A DNA stretch of 40,082 bases. It comes from Deltaproteobacteria bacterium (GTDB lineage Bacteria > Desulfobacterota > Desulfomonilia > UBA1062). The notes under the pieces were generated by a model. The model had not been told where the DNA came from. It worked only from the letters and a program-made list of their open reading frames with translations, and did no database searches. The stretch's first letter is position 1, and the number at the start of each line of letters is the position of its first letter. The stretch covers positions 1 to 40,082 of the forward strand of contig DSBG01000106.1 in NCBI GenBank assembly GCA_011046135.1, given 5' to 3'. Shown here piece after piece: positions 16,360 to 24,924 of the stretch. A program made the translations under genes and the position numbers.

Positions 16360-17997
16360 ATGAAACTTCAATGGAGATTACGAGAACGGTTGACGCTTTT
16401 CACCCTTGCGGCTGGGTTTATCCCCCTGCTGATGGCAATTGTCTATGTTGGCTACAGAAGCAGTGCCCTGCTCGAGGAGCAGTCTCTGGACTACCTTCGC
16501 GCACGGGTTGAAGGATTCTCACGTATGGTGGAAGTGCGCAATGGTTCCATCGAGGGAAATCTTGATATCATCAGGGAACAGCTGAAAAAGAATCTGAAAG
16601 AAGATCTGATCAGGGAGGCCGCAAGAGAACGATACTTTGAAAGCGGGTACCTTACAATCTTCAATTCAGAGGGTCTCTGCGTGTATCATCCACAGGAACA
16701 GTATCGGAACAACATGACCTTGTACAACAAGCAGGACTATGTTCGTCATGCTGTGAGCCAGAAACACGGATCATTCCGTTACACCTTCGATGAAATAGAC
16801 AAGATGTCCTACCTCTCTTATGTCAAGAGTCTCGACTGGATCATCTGGGCGGGAGTACCAGAAAGCGAAATGCTTGCCAAGGTCAATGCTCTGAAAATTC
16901 AGATGTATCTCTTCCTCCTGGCGATATCGATCATCATTGTCGTTGCAGGAGTCTTCGTATCTCAACGAATCGCGAATCGAGCGAAAGAAATTTCGAACCG
17001 AATGATGGATATCGCCCATGGAGAGGCTGACCTGAGTGTCCGTCTCCCGGTTCTTTCTCAAGACGAAATCGGAGATATTGCCCACTGGTTCAATGTGTTT
17101 GTAGAAAATCTCGAAGAAGTCATTACCAAGGTGAAAAATTCTTCTATTCAGGTGGATCTTGCAACACAGGAGGTTGCAGCTGGATCACTTGGACTGTCAC
17201 AGGCTACCCAGGAACAGGCTTCTTCTATAGAAGAGGTGGCTGCGACCATTGAACAGATGAGCTCATCCATAAAGCACAATGCGACCAATGCTTCAGAGGG
17301 GAGGCAAAAAGCATCTGAGATGGTACAAATGGCTAATATGAGCGGCGAAGCTTCTCATGAACTCATCAGAGGAATGGAAGAGATCTCCGCTGCATCAAAG
17401 AAAATCGGTGATATCATCGTCACCGTGAACGAGGTGGCATTCCAGACAAATTTGCTTGCCCTCAATGCAGCTGTTGAAGCGGCCCGGGCAGGAGAACACG
17501 GGAAGGGGTTTGCCGTGGTGGCCGAAGAGGTTCGTGCTCTGGCTCAGAGATCTGCGGAAGCAGCCCGGCAGATAAAGAGTCTCATCGAAGATACGGTGAA
17601 CAAAATCGACACAGGTGATGAGATGGTGAAAAGATCAGGCCAGTCTCTGGAGCAGATCATACAGAACATCAAGGGACTTTCTCAGACGATGGAAGAGATC
17701 GCTGCAGGATCCAATGAACAGGCAAGCGGTGTTGATGAACTGAACCGCGCCATTTCACAGATTGACACAACGACCCAGCAGAATGCCTCAACGGTGGAAG
17801 AACTCGCGAGCACATCCGACAATCTCAGCAACGAGGCAAGAGAGCTCGCCGATATCGTGGCAAGATTCAGAGTATCTGCCATGGACCCCCCTGAGCGAGC
17901 CTCTCGAAGCATCAACAGCCATACGAAACCCCTAGGAGCGAAACCCGAGGTTGATCTTCCTGCAAGGGGGACATACGATGATTTCGAGGAGTTTTAG
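16360..17997 (+). CDS. Methyl-accepting chemotaxis protein with Cache sensor
   Basis: 545 residues from ATG 16360 (RBS AAGAGGAG); the longer open frame upstream is out of phase with cheA and is discarded. TM1 about 13-32, periplasmic Cache-type domain about 33-180 ([29 protein letters not shown]), TM2 182-201, HAMP about 203-255, then a long coiled signalling domain with the hairpin tip [22 protein letters not shown] and [15 protein letters not shown]. The C-terminus ends in a linker followed by DFEEF, which fits the x-aromatic-x-x-aromatic tether for CheR/CheB. Ligand unknown. Set between cheA and cheW, so it is probably their dedicated receptor. Confidence 0.95.
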   Translation: MKLQWRLRERLTLFTLAAGFIPLLMAIVYVGYRSSALLEEQSLDYLRARVEGFSRMVEVRNGSIEGNLDIIREQLKKNLKEDLIREAARERYFESGYLTIFNSEGLCVYHPQEQYRNNMTLYNKQDYVRHAVSQKHGSFRYTFDEIDKMSYLSYVKSLDWIIWAGVPESEMLAKVNALKIQMYLFLLAISIIIVVAGVFVSQRIANRAKEISNRMMDIAHGEADLSVRLPVLSQDEIGDIAHWFNVFVENLEEVITKVKNSSIQVDLATQEVAAGSLGLSQATQEQASSIEEVAATIEQMSSSIKHNATNASEGRQKASEMVQMANMSGEASHELIRGMEEISAASKKIGDIIVTVNEVAFQTNLLALNAAVEAARAGEHGKGFAVVAEEVRALAQRSAEAARQIKSLIEDTVNKIDTGDEMVKRSGQSLEQIIQNIKGLSQTMEEIAAGSNEQASGVDELNRAISQIDTTTQQNASTVEELASTSDNLSNEARELADIVARFRVSAMDPPERASRSINSHTKPLGAKPEVDLPARGTYDDFEEF

Positions 17998-18010
17998 GAA
18001 GGCAACCATC

Positions 18011-18487
18011 ATGTCAGTTTCATCAGAAAGTGCCCACTCCCTTTCAACACAGTATGTGACCTTTCAGCTTGGAGATGAAACCTACGGAATATCCATTCTG
18101 AAACTCAACGAGATTATTGCAAACCAGAAGTGTACGGGTATTCCCCATGTACCGGACTACATCAAGGGTGTCATAAACTTGAGGGGGACTGTCGTCCCTG
18201 TCATTGACCTGCGGGAACGATTCGGCATGGGTGCAAAAAATGATGATCAGGGCACCGTCATCATCATCCTCGACGTTGCAGGCAGGACCATGGGCCTGAT
18301 CGTTGATGCAGTGAGCGACGTGGTTACCCTGAGTACAGACGACATAAAAACCCCTCCCCCGTTTTTCAACGGCACCAGAACACAATTCATCTCGGCATTG
18401 GGGATACAGGAAAACAGGTTCATTATTCTGCTGGATGTGAACAGGCTCCTCTCCAATGATGAGCTTGAGATGGTGGATGGAGTGTGA
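18011..18487 (+). CDS. cheW: Chemotaxis coupling protein CheW
   Basis: 158 residues from ATG 18011 (AGGAAGG upstream). It is a single CheW domain: YVTFQLGDETYGISILKLNEII at the N-terminus, then IPHVPDYIKGVINLRGTVVPVIDLRERFG, and later GLIVDAVSDVV. It links the MCP to CheA in the receptor array. The upstream in-frame extension overlaps the MCP and is unlikely. The stop overlaps the GTG of cheR (GTGA). Confidence 0.95.
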   Translation: MSVSSESAHSLSTQYVTFQLGDETYGISILKLNEIIANQKCTGIPHVPDYIKGVINLRGTVVPVIDLRERFGMGAKNDDQGTVIIILDVAGRTMGLIVDAVSDVVTLSTDDIKTPPPFFNGTRTQFISALGIQENRFIILLDVNRLLSNDELEMVDGV

Positions 18488-19323
18488 ATGTGCTCCCCTC
18501 CTCCTTCGATCTCTCTGAACAGGAATTCATTCTTTTCAAGGAATTGATACGGCGGGAGACGGGCATTCACCTGTCAGAAACAAAAAGGAAACTCATCGTT
18601 GCCAGACTCTCCAAGAGACTGAGAATGCTGAACCTGGACAACTTTACCCAGTATTACACGTATCTCAGAGCCCATCCAAAAGCTGGTTGTGAAATCGAAC
18701 ACATGGTCAATCGGATCACCACAAACAAAACAGACTTCTTCAGGGAGACCTATCACTTCGATTTCCTCCTCAACGAGGTGTTCCCTGCAAAGATACGTGA
18801 AAGCAGGCTCACGGGTGAACGAGTACTGAGGCTCTGGTCTGCAGGCTGTTCCTCAGGGGAAGAAGCGTACAGTATTGCCATGACCACAGCCCATGCCTTC
18901 AGAAACGAGAAAGGCTGGGATATCAAGGTGCTCGCCACTGATCTGGATACTGATGTTCTGGAGAAGGCGGTCTCTGGTGTGTATCCCACTCAGGTTGTGT
19001 CACCTGTTTCCCGTGACTACCTTGCACGATACTTCATACGGAAACAATCCGGCTACGAGGTGTGCAAGCAGATAAAATCTCTGGTTTTCTTCAGAAAACT
19101 CAACCTCATGGACCCCGCGTTTCCCATGCGTCGCCGTTTCGACGTAATTTTCTGCAGAAATGTGGTCATCTATTTCGACGAGGAGACCAAAAAAGCACTC
19201 TTTGAAAAATTTCACTCTTCTTTGAAGGACAGGGGTTTCATGTTCATCGGACACTCAGAATCACTCATGCAGCTCAGAGAACTCTTCAGGTACCTCAAGC
19301 ATACGATTTATCAAAAGGCATGA
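18484..19323 (+). CDS. cheR: Chemotaxis methyltransferase CheR
   Basis: 279 residues from GTG 18484, overlapping cheW by four bases. The N-terminal all-alpha CheR domain (LSKRLRMLNLDNFTQYY, RITTNKTDFFRETYHF) is followed by the SAM-binding domain (LRLWSAGCSSGEEAYSIAM, VLATDLDTDVLEKA, FDVIFCRNVVIYFD). It methylates glutamates in the MCP helices using S-adenosylmethionine. The neighbouring MCP ends in a possible tethering pentapeptide. cheD starts one base downstream. Confidence 0.95.
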   Translation: MNVLPSSFDLSEQEFILFKELIRRETGIHLSETKRKLIVARLSKRLRMLNLDNFTQYYTYLRAHPKAGCEIEHMVNRITTNKTDFFRETYHFDFLLNEVFPAKIRESRLTGERVLRLWSAGCSSGEEAYSIAMTTAHAFRNEKGWDIKVLATDLDTDVLEKAVSGVYPTQVVSPVSRDYLARYFIRKQSGYEVCKQIKSLVFFRKLNLMDPAFPMRRRFDVIFCRNVVIYFDEETKKALFEKFHSSLKDRGFMFIGHSESLMQLRELFRYLKHTIYQKA

Positions 19324-19324
19324 T

Positions 19325-19927
19325 ATGCTTGCGCGATTCAGCACTGCATTCAATCGAAAAATCGTGGTGATCTATCCGGGTGAATTCTATGTCTCATCCA
19401 CAGACATCATAGCGACGGTACTTGGTTCTTGCATCTCGGTATGCATCAGAGACAAAAAGCATGGAATTGGAGGGTTGAACCATTTCATGCTGCCCGGTGA
19501 TACACGCTGTATTGATCTCTTCATTTCTCCCAGTGCAAAGTACGGGATGTTTGCCATGGAACTCCTCATCAACGAGCTGCTCAAGAAAGGGTGTTCAAAG
19601 AACCATTTCGAGGCAAAGGTATTCGGCGGAGGACATGTTATCAACTTCAGGAAATCATGGGACAGTGTTCCGGAATCAAATATCGACTTCATCATGTCGT
19701 TCTTGAAGATGGAGCAGATCCCTCTGGTGAATTACGACGTGGGCGGTTATGCAGGAAGGAAAATCCTTTTTTTCCCGGATTCGGGAAGGGTCCTGCTGAA
19801 AAAGCTCCCATCAACAGTCGACGCACGGATCATTCAGGAAGAAGAGTCCTACAGAAAGAGAATTTCCAGGGAGAAGGACGTACTTCAGACACTCGGTGGA
19901 GACCTGACCCTGTTTGAAAGAAGCTGA
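19325..19927 (+). CDS. cheD: Chemoreceptor glutamine deamidase CheD
   Basis: 200 residues. The CheD catalytic residues can be placed: Cys36 in LGSCISVCIRD and His53 in GGLNHFMLPG; KVFGGGHVI is the third conserved block. It converts specific MCP glutamines to glutamates and often works with CheB/CheR adaptation. One-base gap after cheR, two-base gap before cheB. The C-terminal 30 residues (RIIQEEESYRKRISREKD) form a charged helix beyond the core. Confidence 0.94.
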   Translation: MLARFSTAFNRKIVVIYPGEFYVSSTDIIATVLGSCISVCIRDKKHGIGGLNHFMLPGDTRCIDLFISPSAKYGMFAMELLINELLKKGCSKNHFEAKVFGGGHVINFRKSWDSVPESNIDFIMSFLKMEQIPLVNYDVGGYAGRKILFFPDSGRVLLKKLPSTVDARIIQEEESYRKRISREKDVLQTLGGDLTLFERS

Positions 19928-19929
19928 TC

Positions 19930-21015
19930 ATGGACAAAATCAAGGTGCTCATTATCGATGATTCCGCTCTGGCACGCAAGCTCCTGAAAGATATTCTCGA
20001 CTCTGATCACGGAATCGAGGTGGTAGGAACCGCACCTGACCCCGTAATTGCCATGAGGAAGATCTCTGCACTCAAACCCCATGTATTGACCCTCGATGTT
20101 GAGATGCCGGTCATGGATGGACTCACCTTTCTGGAGCAGCTTATGAAAGCCCATCCCATGCCCGTCGTCATGTTCTCCTCCCTCACACACAAAGGAGCCG
20201 ATGCTACCCTCAAGGCTCTTTCCCTTGGTGCAATCGATTTCGTGTCCAAACCCCAGTGTAGCCTTTCAGAGGGTATTGAAGACCTCCGGCATGATCTCAT
20301 TGACAAGGTGAAAACAGCTGCCTCTGCAAACATAATGAAACCGTCAGCTGCAATTCTTCCTGTTCCTCCTCGATATGATCTTAATACCGTGATTCAATTT
20401 CATCCATCCAGAAAACCATGGGCTCAGAATCAGCTGGATTACGTTCTGGTCATTGGTGCATCAACAGGAGGCACCGTAGCCATTGAGCAGATCCTGTGTG
20501 CTCTTCCTGAGCAGACACCACCAATCCTGATTGTTCAGCACATGCCGGCATTGTTTACCCAGTCATTTGCCAAGCGCCTTAACTCATTGAGCGCCCTGAC
20601 TGTTGCTGAGGCAAAAAACAATGATGTGCTCAGAAAAGGGCTCGCCCTTATCGCTCCTGGGGGAAAACACATGATGCTCAGCAGATTTTCCCGGGGATAC
20701 TGTGTGCGGGTAAAGGAAGGTCCGCCGGTAAACAGACACATCCCCTCGATAGATGTGATATTCCGTTCAGTCGCAAATGTGGTCGGCCCTCATGCCATTG
20801 GTGTGATCTTGACCGGTATGGGCGATGATGGTGCTCGAGGTCTGAAAGAAATGCACGATGCCGGGGCGTATACCATTGCGCAGGATGAAGAAACGTCAGT
20901 TGTATTCGGCATGCCCAGGGTTGCCATCGCACTGGATGGAGTACGCAAGGTGCTTCCCATAGGATCCATTGCGCCATTCATCGTGAACATGAAGAATACC
21001 GATCAGTCAGCATGA
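19930..21015 (+). CDS. cheB: Chemotaxis methylesterase CheB
   Basis: 361 residues. Receiver domain 1-120 with D10-D11 and phosphorylated D56 (LTLDVEMPVMDG), a linker to about 168, then the methylesterase domain with the catalytic triad Ser178 (GASTGG), His204 (VQHMP) and Asp300 (GMGDDGARG). It removes methyl groups from the MCP and is activated by CheA phosphorylation, giving adaptation. It completes the adaptation set with CheR and CheD. Confidence 0.95.
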   Translation: MDKIKVLIIDDSALARKLLKDILDSDHGIEVVGTAPDPVIAMRKISALKPHVLTLDVEMPVMDGLTFLEQLMKAHPMPVVMFSSLTHKGADATLKALSLGAIDFVSKPQCSLSEGIEDLRHDLIDKVKTAASANIMKPSAAILPVPPRYDLNTVIQFHPSRKPWAQNQLDYVLVIGASTGGTVAIEQILCALPEQTPPILIVQHMPALFTQSFAKRLNSLSALTVAEAKNNDVLRKGLALIAPGGKHMMLSRFSRGYCVRVKEGPPVNRHIPSIDVIFRSVANVVGPHAIGVILTGMGDDGARGLKEMHDAGAYTIAQDEETSVVFGMPRVAIALDGVRKVLPIGSIAPFIVNMKNTDQSA

Positions 21016-21064
21016 AGGACTTCTGAGGCGTATCGGCTGAGAAGACACCAGAGGGTAACAAGAC

Positions 21065-21964
21065 ATGGACAGGCAGGATGATGCACTCCTCATTATCGAC
21101 AACGACCTGGAGACTATTGAATCGCTTTCTGAAGCACTGGTCCATAAAGGGTACTGTGTTTCAAGCACTCTGGATGAAAAGGAGGGCGTGCGAAAATGTG
21201 CTCAAGAAAAACCAGAGTTTGTTCTTCTTGACCTTTCCCATTCCTCCGGCAAGGGGGTATCACTCATCTCTCGGATGCTTTCGGTTCATCCGTTGGCCAA
21301 CATACTCACCACAACATGGCAGGATCATACACAAGATGCCCTGGATTGGATCAGGGCCGGAGCATGTGATTATCTGAAGAAGCCTTTAAAGATTCAAGTG
21401 CTTCTCCGCGCACTGGAACGGACTCGGACCAGGGCACACCAGTTGTTCCTTTCGGACAGCCTGAAAGAATCATGCATCGTGAAGGAACATAAAACCCTGA
21501 TTTTCGGAAATGATCCTGAAAGGGTTTCTTCAGTCATCAACGAGGCTGTGTGTGATACTCGTCTCATCTGCAGGGATATTGACATGTTGAGAATGGCGCT
21601 CAGTGAAATTGTTTTCAACGCCATCGAGCACGGAAACCTGAACATATCCGCTGGAGAAAAAAACCATGCCGTGGAGCGGGGAGATTATCTGCAACTTATT
21701 GAGAAACGCAGGAAGGATCCCCGGTACAGAGACCGTAAGGTCATGATGAAGGTCCTCATTGATCGGGCATCAGGAATCCTCGTGTTTCATGTCATCGATG
21801 AGGGCACTGGCTTTAACTATCGAGCACTGACAGAGGTTCCACCAGGAGGGAACATGGGAAGCGGCCTGGGCATTGAGCTTGCTCGGAATTTTTTCAAAGA
21901 GGTCAGGTATTCAGGCCGGGGAAACAGGGTGAAGCTGGTGTATTGTGAAAACGGGTACTCTTAG
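21065..21964 (+). CDS. Receiver fused to an RsbW-like ATPase domain
   Basis: 299 residues. Residues 1-120 form a receiver: acidic pocket DND in LLIIDNDLETI, probable phospho-Asp in FVLLDLSHSSG, and Lys in YLKKPLK. Residues about 150-299 form a GHKL ATPase: N box LRMALSEIVFNAIEHGNLN, then DEGTGF and GSGLGIELARNFF. There is no HisKA dimerisation domain, so it is not a normal histidine kinase but like the anti-sigma/serine kinase RsbW or SpoIIAB. The spacer between the N box and DEGTGF is long and highly charged. It begins 49 nt after cheB and precedes the SpoIIE phosphatase. Likely substrate: the STAS proteins at 13215-13837 (inference). Confidence 0.88.
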   Translation: MDRQDDALLIIDNDLETIESLSEALVHKGYCVSSTLDEKEGVRKCAQEKPEFVLLDLSHSSGKGVSLISRMLSVHPLANILTTTWQDHTQDALDWIRAGACDYLKKPLKIQVLLRALERTRTRAHQLFLSDSLKESCIVKEHKTLIFGNDPERVSSVINEAVCDTRLICRDIDMLRMALSEIVFNAIEHGNLNISAGEKNHAVERGDYLQLIEKRRKDPRYRDRKVMMKVLIDRASGILVFHVIDEGTGFNYRALTEVPPGGNMGSGLGIELARNFFKEVRYSGRGNRVKLVYCENGYS

Positions 21965-21986
21965 GAAACAGAGGCGAACCACTCCC

Positions 21987-23258
21987 ATGTGGGACGAGAA
22001 ATTCGTTTACCAACTCTCAGACAAGCTCCAATCAGGGCTCCTTGTTCTCGCCCCTGATTTACGGGTGGTACTCTGGAACAAGGTCGCCGAATTGATTACG
22101 GCGATACCTTCCCGTGACGTTATTCACAGACCTCTCAATGCTCTGCCTGAGATTGTCCGGTCGCTCCTTGATGCCCCTCATGAAGAACTCTGTATTCTGA
22201 AGCATGATGGTGTGCGGCGTCTGATTCAAAAGCATCTCTCCACGATGGTTGTAGACGATACGTGCAGCTACACTGTGGTGTCGTTTATCGATGTAACGCA
22301 CTGGTTTTCTCGACAGGATAACCTTGAAGATCTCCTCCTTGATGCACAGAGTGATCGAGGTCTTGGGGGAAAACATGCAGGAGGACCTCTAGTAAGCTCC
22401 GGAGATATCGCAAACACTCAGGAGCGTATTGAAGAGCAGCACCGAACCATGCTCCATCAGATGGATATCGCTGCTCGACTGCAGAGAAGCCTGCTTCCAG
22501 ATATCCACCAGCATTTTAATGGTATTGTTGTTTCATCGAAATTTGTGCCATCCAAACATATTGGCGGAGATCTCTATGATGTAATCGATCTTGGTCATGG
22601 TCTCACCGGAGTCCTCATTGCCGATGTTTCCGGTCACGGTGTTGCTTCAGCCCTGATCTCCTCCATGTTTAAGATGATTTTCCACAGTCTCGCCGAGACC
22701 GTTACAAGTCCCAAGATCCTGTTTCACCTTATCAATCAGGAACTCACCAGTATTCTCCGTGAAGATTTTATCAGCGCATTTTATGTGCTTGTCGATTGCC
22801 GTGCCAAGACGATCACGTTCACCAATGCCGCCCATCCGAATCCCCTGTTGTTCAAAAGAAAAACCTCGGAAATGGTGGAGCTCGACACTGACGGTCTGTT
22901 CCTTGGGATGTTCGAAGATGGGCTCTATGAGGAGCAGTGCATCCAAGGAATTGAGGAGGGTGACGTCCTGCTTCTGTATACAGATTGCATTATTGAGGAA
23001 CAAAATGAACAGGGCACGCCGTATGGAAAATCACGGCTCAAGGACATGTTTTTCAGTATTGTGCAGGAATACGCTGGGCAGGACATCATCGATCTTTTGG
23101 AAGATGATGTACACTGCTTCTGCGGAAGAGAGACTCTTGAGGATGACTTCACCATGCTCGTCCTGGAATTCAATGGGCAGCGCCATGTGGCTTTACCTGA
23201 TGATGACCCCACAGATACCCGGGATGAACTTTCCGAGGATGGTTTTGTATCATTCTGA
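21987..23258 (+). CDS. PAS plus PP2C (SpoIIE/RsbU) serine phosphatase
   Basis: 423 residues from ATG 21987 (GAGG 12 bases upstream); a GTG at 21945 inside the preceding gene would give 437. The N-terminal PAS-like domain (SGLLVLAPDLRVVLWNKVAELI) is followed by a coiled linker and a SpoIIE domain: AARLQRSLLP, KHIGGDLYDVIDL with the metal-binding Asp, GVLIADVSGHGVASALI, FTNAAHPNPLL and LEDDFTMLVL. In known partner-switch systems this class dephosphorylates STAS antagonists. It closes the operon. The C-terminus is a short acidic linker ending in GFVSF, formally like the MCP's pentapeptide. Confidence 0.92.
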   Translation: MWDEKFVYQLSDKLQSGLLVLAPDLRVVLWNKVAELITAIPSRDVIHRPLNALPEIVRSLLDAPHEELCILKHDGVRRLIQKHLSTMVVDDTCSYTVVSFIDVTHWFSRQDNLEDLLLDAQSDRGLGGKHAGGPLVSSGDIANTQERIEEQHRTMLHQMDIAARLQRSLLPDIHQHFNGIVVSSKFVPSKHIGGDLYDVIDLGHGLTGVLIADVSGHGVASALISSMFKMIFHSLAETVTSPKILFHLINQELTSILREDFISAFYVLVDCRAKTITFTNAAHPNPLLFKRKTSEMVELDTDGLFLGMFEDGLYEEQCIQGIEEGDVLLLYTDCIIEEQNEQGTPYGKSRLKDMFFSIVQEYAGQDIIDLLEDDVHCFCGRETLEDDFTMLVLEFNGQRHVALPDDDPTDTRDELSEDGFVSF

Positions 23259-23264
23259 ACGGAA

Positions 23265-23294
23265 CACTGCCTCCTCAGTGGCATCACGGCAGTG
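23265..23294. terminator. Possible hairpin between convergent genes
   Basis: CACTGCC (23265-23271) and GGCAGTG (23288-23294) form a perfect 7-bp stem with 16 bases between. It lies in the 46-base gap between the convergent phosphatase and radical SAM genes, the usual place for a shared terminator. There is no T-run, so it is only a candidate. Confidence 0.3.
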
Positions 23295-23304
23295 AATTCA
23301 GCTG

Positions 23305-24582
23305 CTAGGACATTCCCAGATCCAGATATGGATTGAAGTATCCTGCCCTGACCGGAATCTCGTGTATGAGCCTGGGTATCCCCATTCCTGCAGGAAGTTT
23401 CTGACCGATTGTATCAAGGTAGTGATCCGGATCGATATTGAGATTGCGCCACTGAATCATGTCGATTTTGGCGTCTGAAACAAATCTTTTCAGTGCTTCA
23501 ACCTCCTTTGGTGCATCGGAGAGGCCCGGAAAAACAAACAGGTTAATGGATACAAACCTTTCTCGGCGCTTCATCTCCTGGGCACTTCGGAAGAGTGCAT
23601 CAAAATCATATGATGGTTGAAAATATGCCTCATATGTACTTCTGCGTGCTGAGTTCATACTGATTCTCATGCTGTCCAATCCTGCATCCGCAAGCTCGGC
23701 GACCTTCTCGGGCAGACTCGCATTGGTGTTGAGATTGATCACGCCCTTGGAGGTTTCTTTTCGGATCAGTCTGATGGCATCACGTAGGGTATCTGCAACG
23801 AGGAGGGGCTCACCTTCGCATCCCTGGCCGAAACTGACCACCGGGTTCTGGGCGCTGAATATGTGTTTGAGTGCAACCTCTGCAATTTCCTGTGGACTCG
23901 GGATAAAGTCGATTCTCTGCTGCGGTGAGGGTGGTCTGCACGGATCCTGTTTCGATATACATCCCACACACCTGGCATTACAGAAAGGAGATGCCGGCAG
24001 CGGTGCCTCTTCACGATCCTGGAACAGATTGAGTGCAGCAGGACATTCATAAACCATGGCACAGTGTTGTAGGTGTTCAACAAGTCTATTGTCCGGAAAT
24101 AGTTCTGTAAACGCTCGAATCCCTTGCCTGATTCGATCATGGTGGAAGGTATTCGGGTCCTGTCGAAGGGATGGGTCAGTTCGAATACCCGTGGCCACAA
24201 AACCATCGTGCCAACCAAGTGCGGTATAGGCGAAGAAAGGGAGCTCTGATGAATCACTCCGGCGCTCCCATGATGCGAGGTATGTCTGAGTATAGGCCGC
24301 GGGGAGAAAGGTGGCGACCGCGAAGATCTGTTGAGACTCATCATAGGGATTTCTGGTGAGCACCACCATCTCTCCCGTATGCCTGTCAAACCCCACAGGA
24401 TGTCTCTTGGGCAGGACGTAGAGCTGTGAACCCCGTGGCAGTTCGATCGTTTCTTCACAGGGCATGGGGTAAAAGTAGTCCCCGCTCCGACCCACCATGG
24501 CAAGGCCTTCGAAGTCCATAATGTTTCCTTTGGCATCAGCAAAGACAAGGTTCGGCATCAGCTCTGTCATGCTCAGGCTCAT
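23305..24582 (-). CDS. Radical SAM protein, substrate unknown
   Basis: 425 residues (ATG 24582, or ATG 24570 four codons later; neither has a strong RBS). Residues 1-180 are an uncharacterised N-terminal domain. The radical SAM core starts near residue 200 with CNARCVGC, the C-x3-C-x2-C cluster motif, then VVSFGQGCEGEPLL (GGE-like strand) and INLNTNASLPEKV. Further Cys (HCAMVYEC, KQDPC) flank the motif and could bind another cluster. I do not recognise the product. It is divergent from the formate dehydrogenase operon across a 342-base regulatory region, which suggests but does not prove a link to that enzyme. Confidence 0.85.
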   Translation of the reverse strand: MSLSMTELMPNLVFADAKGNIMDFEGLAMVGRSGDYFYPMPCEETIELPRGSQLYVLPKRHPVGFDRHTGEMVVLTRNPYDESQQIFAVATFLPAAYTQTYLASWERRSDSSELPFFAYTALGWHDGFVATGIRTDPSLRQDPNTFHHDRIRQGIRAFTELFPDNRLVEHLQHCAMVYECPAALNLFQDREEAPLPASPFCNARCVGCISKQDPCRPPSPQQRIDFIPSPQEIAEVALKHIFSAQNPVVSFGQGCEGEPLLVADTLRDAIRLIRKETSKGVINLNTNASLPEKVAELADAGLDSMRISMNSARRSTYEAYFQPSYDFDALFRSAQEMKRRERFVSINLFVFPGLSDAPKEVEALKRFVSDAKIDMIQWRNLNIDPDHYLDTIGQKLPAGMGIPRLIHEIPVRAGYFNPYLDLGMS

Positions 24583-24675
24583 ATGCTATCGGGGAGCGCT
24601 TTGCAAGCCTATCGTACCCTCTGTGTGTGACATATCTCGACTCCTGACACCCATCATCACGAGGTCCGCTCACTG

Positions 24676-24762
24676 CTTTTCCCCGTACGCGGGGCATATC
24701 TTCAGGCAAAGGAGGTCCGCCAGACATTGAAGGCTACTTTTCCCCGTACGCGGGGCATATCT
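24676..24762 (+). repeat. Direct 26-bp repeat, two copies 61 bp apart
   Basis: The 26 bases at 24676-24701 recur identically at 24737-24762. Each begins with CTTTT, continues into the palindrome CCCCGTACGCGGGG and ends with CATATCT. A third palindrome of the same form, CCCCAGCAGTGGGG, follows at 24763-24776. Palindrome centres are 61 and 21 bases apart. Set 90-170 bases upstream of a sigma-54 promoter, they look like binding sites of an enhancer-binding activator. Confidence 0.75.
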
Positions 24763-24851
24763 CCCCAGCAGTGGGGAAAAAAGCCCCCGATCCGTGTTGG
24801 CGACACGGTGTTGAGATATAATTCCATCATGTTTTCAAATAGATAGGTGCC

Positions 24852-24867
24852 TGGTATCAAACTTGCC
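24852..24867 (+). promoter_or_regulatory. Sigma-54 promoter of the formate dehydrogenase operon
   Basis: TGGTATCAAACTTGCC has GG (24853-24854) and GC (24865-24866) with the required 10 bases between, close to TGGCAC-N5-TTGCW. The start of transcription should be near 24877, giving a leader of about 48 nt before the ATG at 24925. Upstream palindromes (24676-24776) would hold the activator. Confidence 0.6.
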
Positions 24868-24924
24868 TGCAGAATGTGACTACTCGGAATGTATGCATAT
24901 TCCATCCTGAAAGGGAGGTTTAAA

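Noticed and set aside
23766-24548. 260-codon minus-strand frame overlapping the radical SAM gene
   Set aside because: Out-of-frame shadow on the same strand; the radical SAM frame has the cluster motif and family segments.
24631-24637. CATATCT near 24631 as a degenerate third copy of the 26-bp repeat
   Set aside because: The flanking bases do not form the CCCC-N6-GGGG palindrome, and the offset is 64 rather than 61.
24676-24762. Possible CRISPR mini-array: 26-bp repeat with a 61-bp period, palindromic core like type I-E repeats
   Set aside because: Only two copies, no cas gene in the window, no conserved repeat ends, and a third palindrome falls 21 bases on, which breaks the period. The position before a sigma-54 promoter favours regulatory sites. 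A repeat search in the rest of the genome would settle it.
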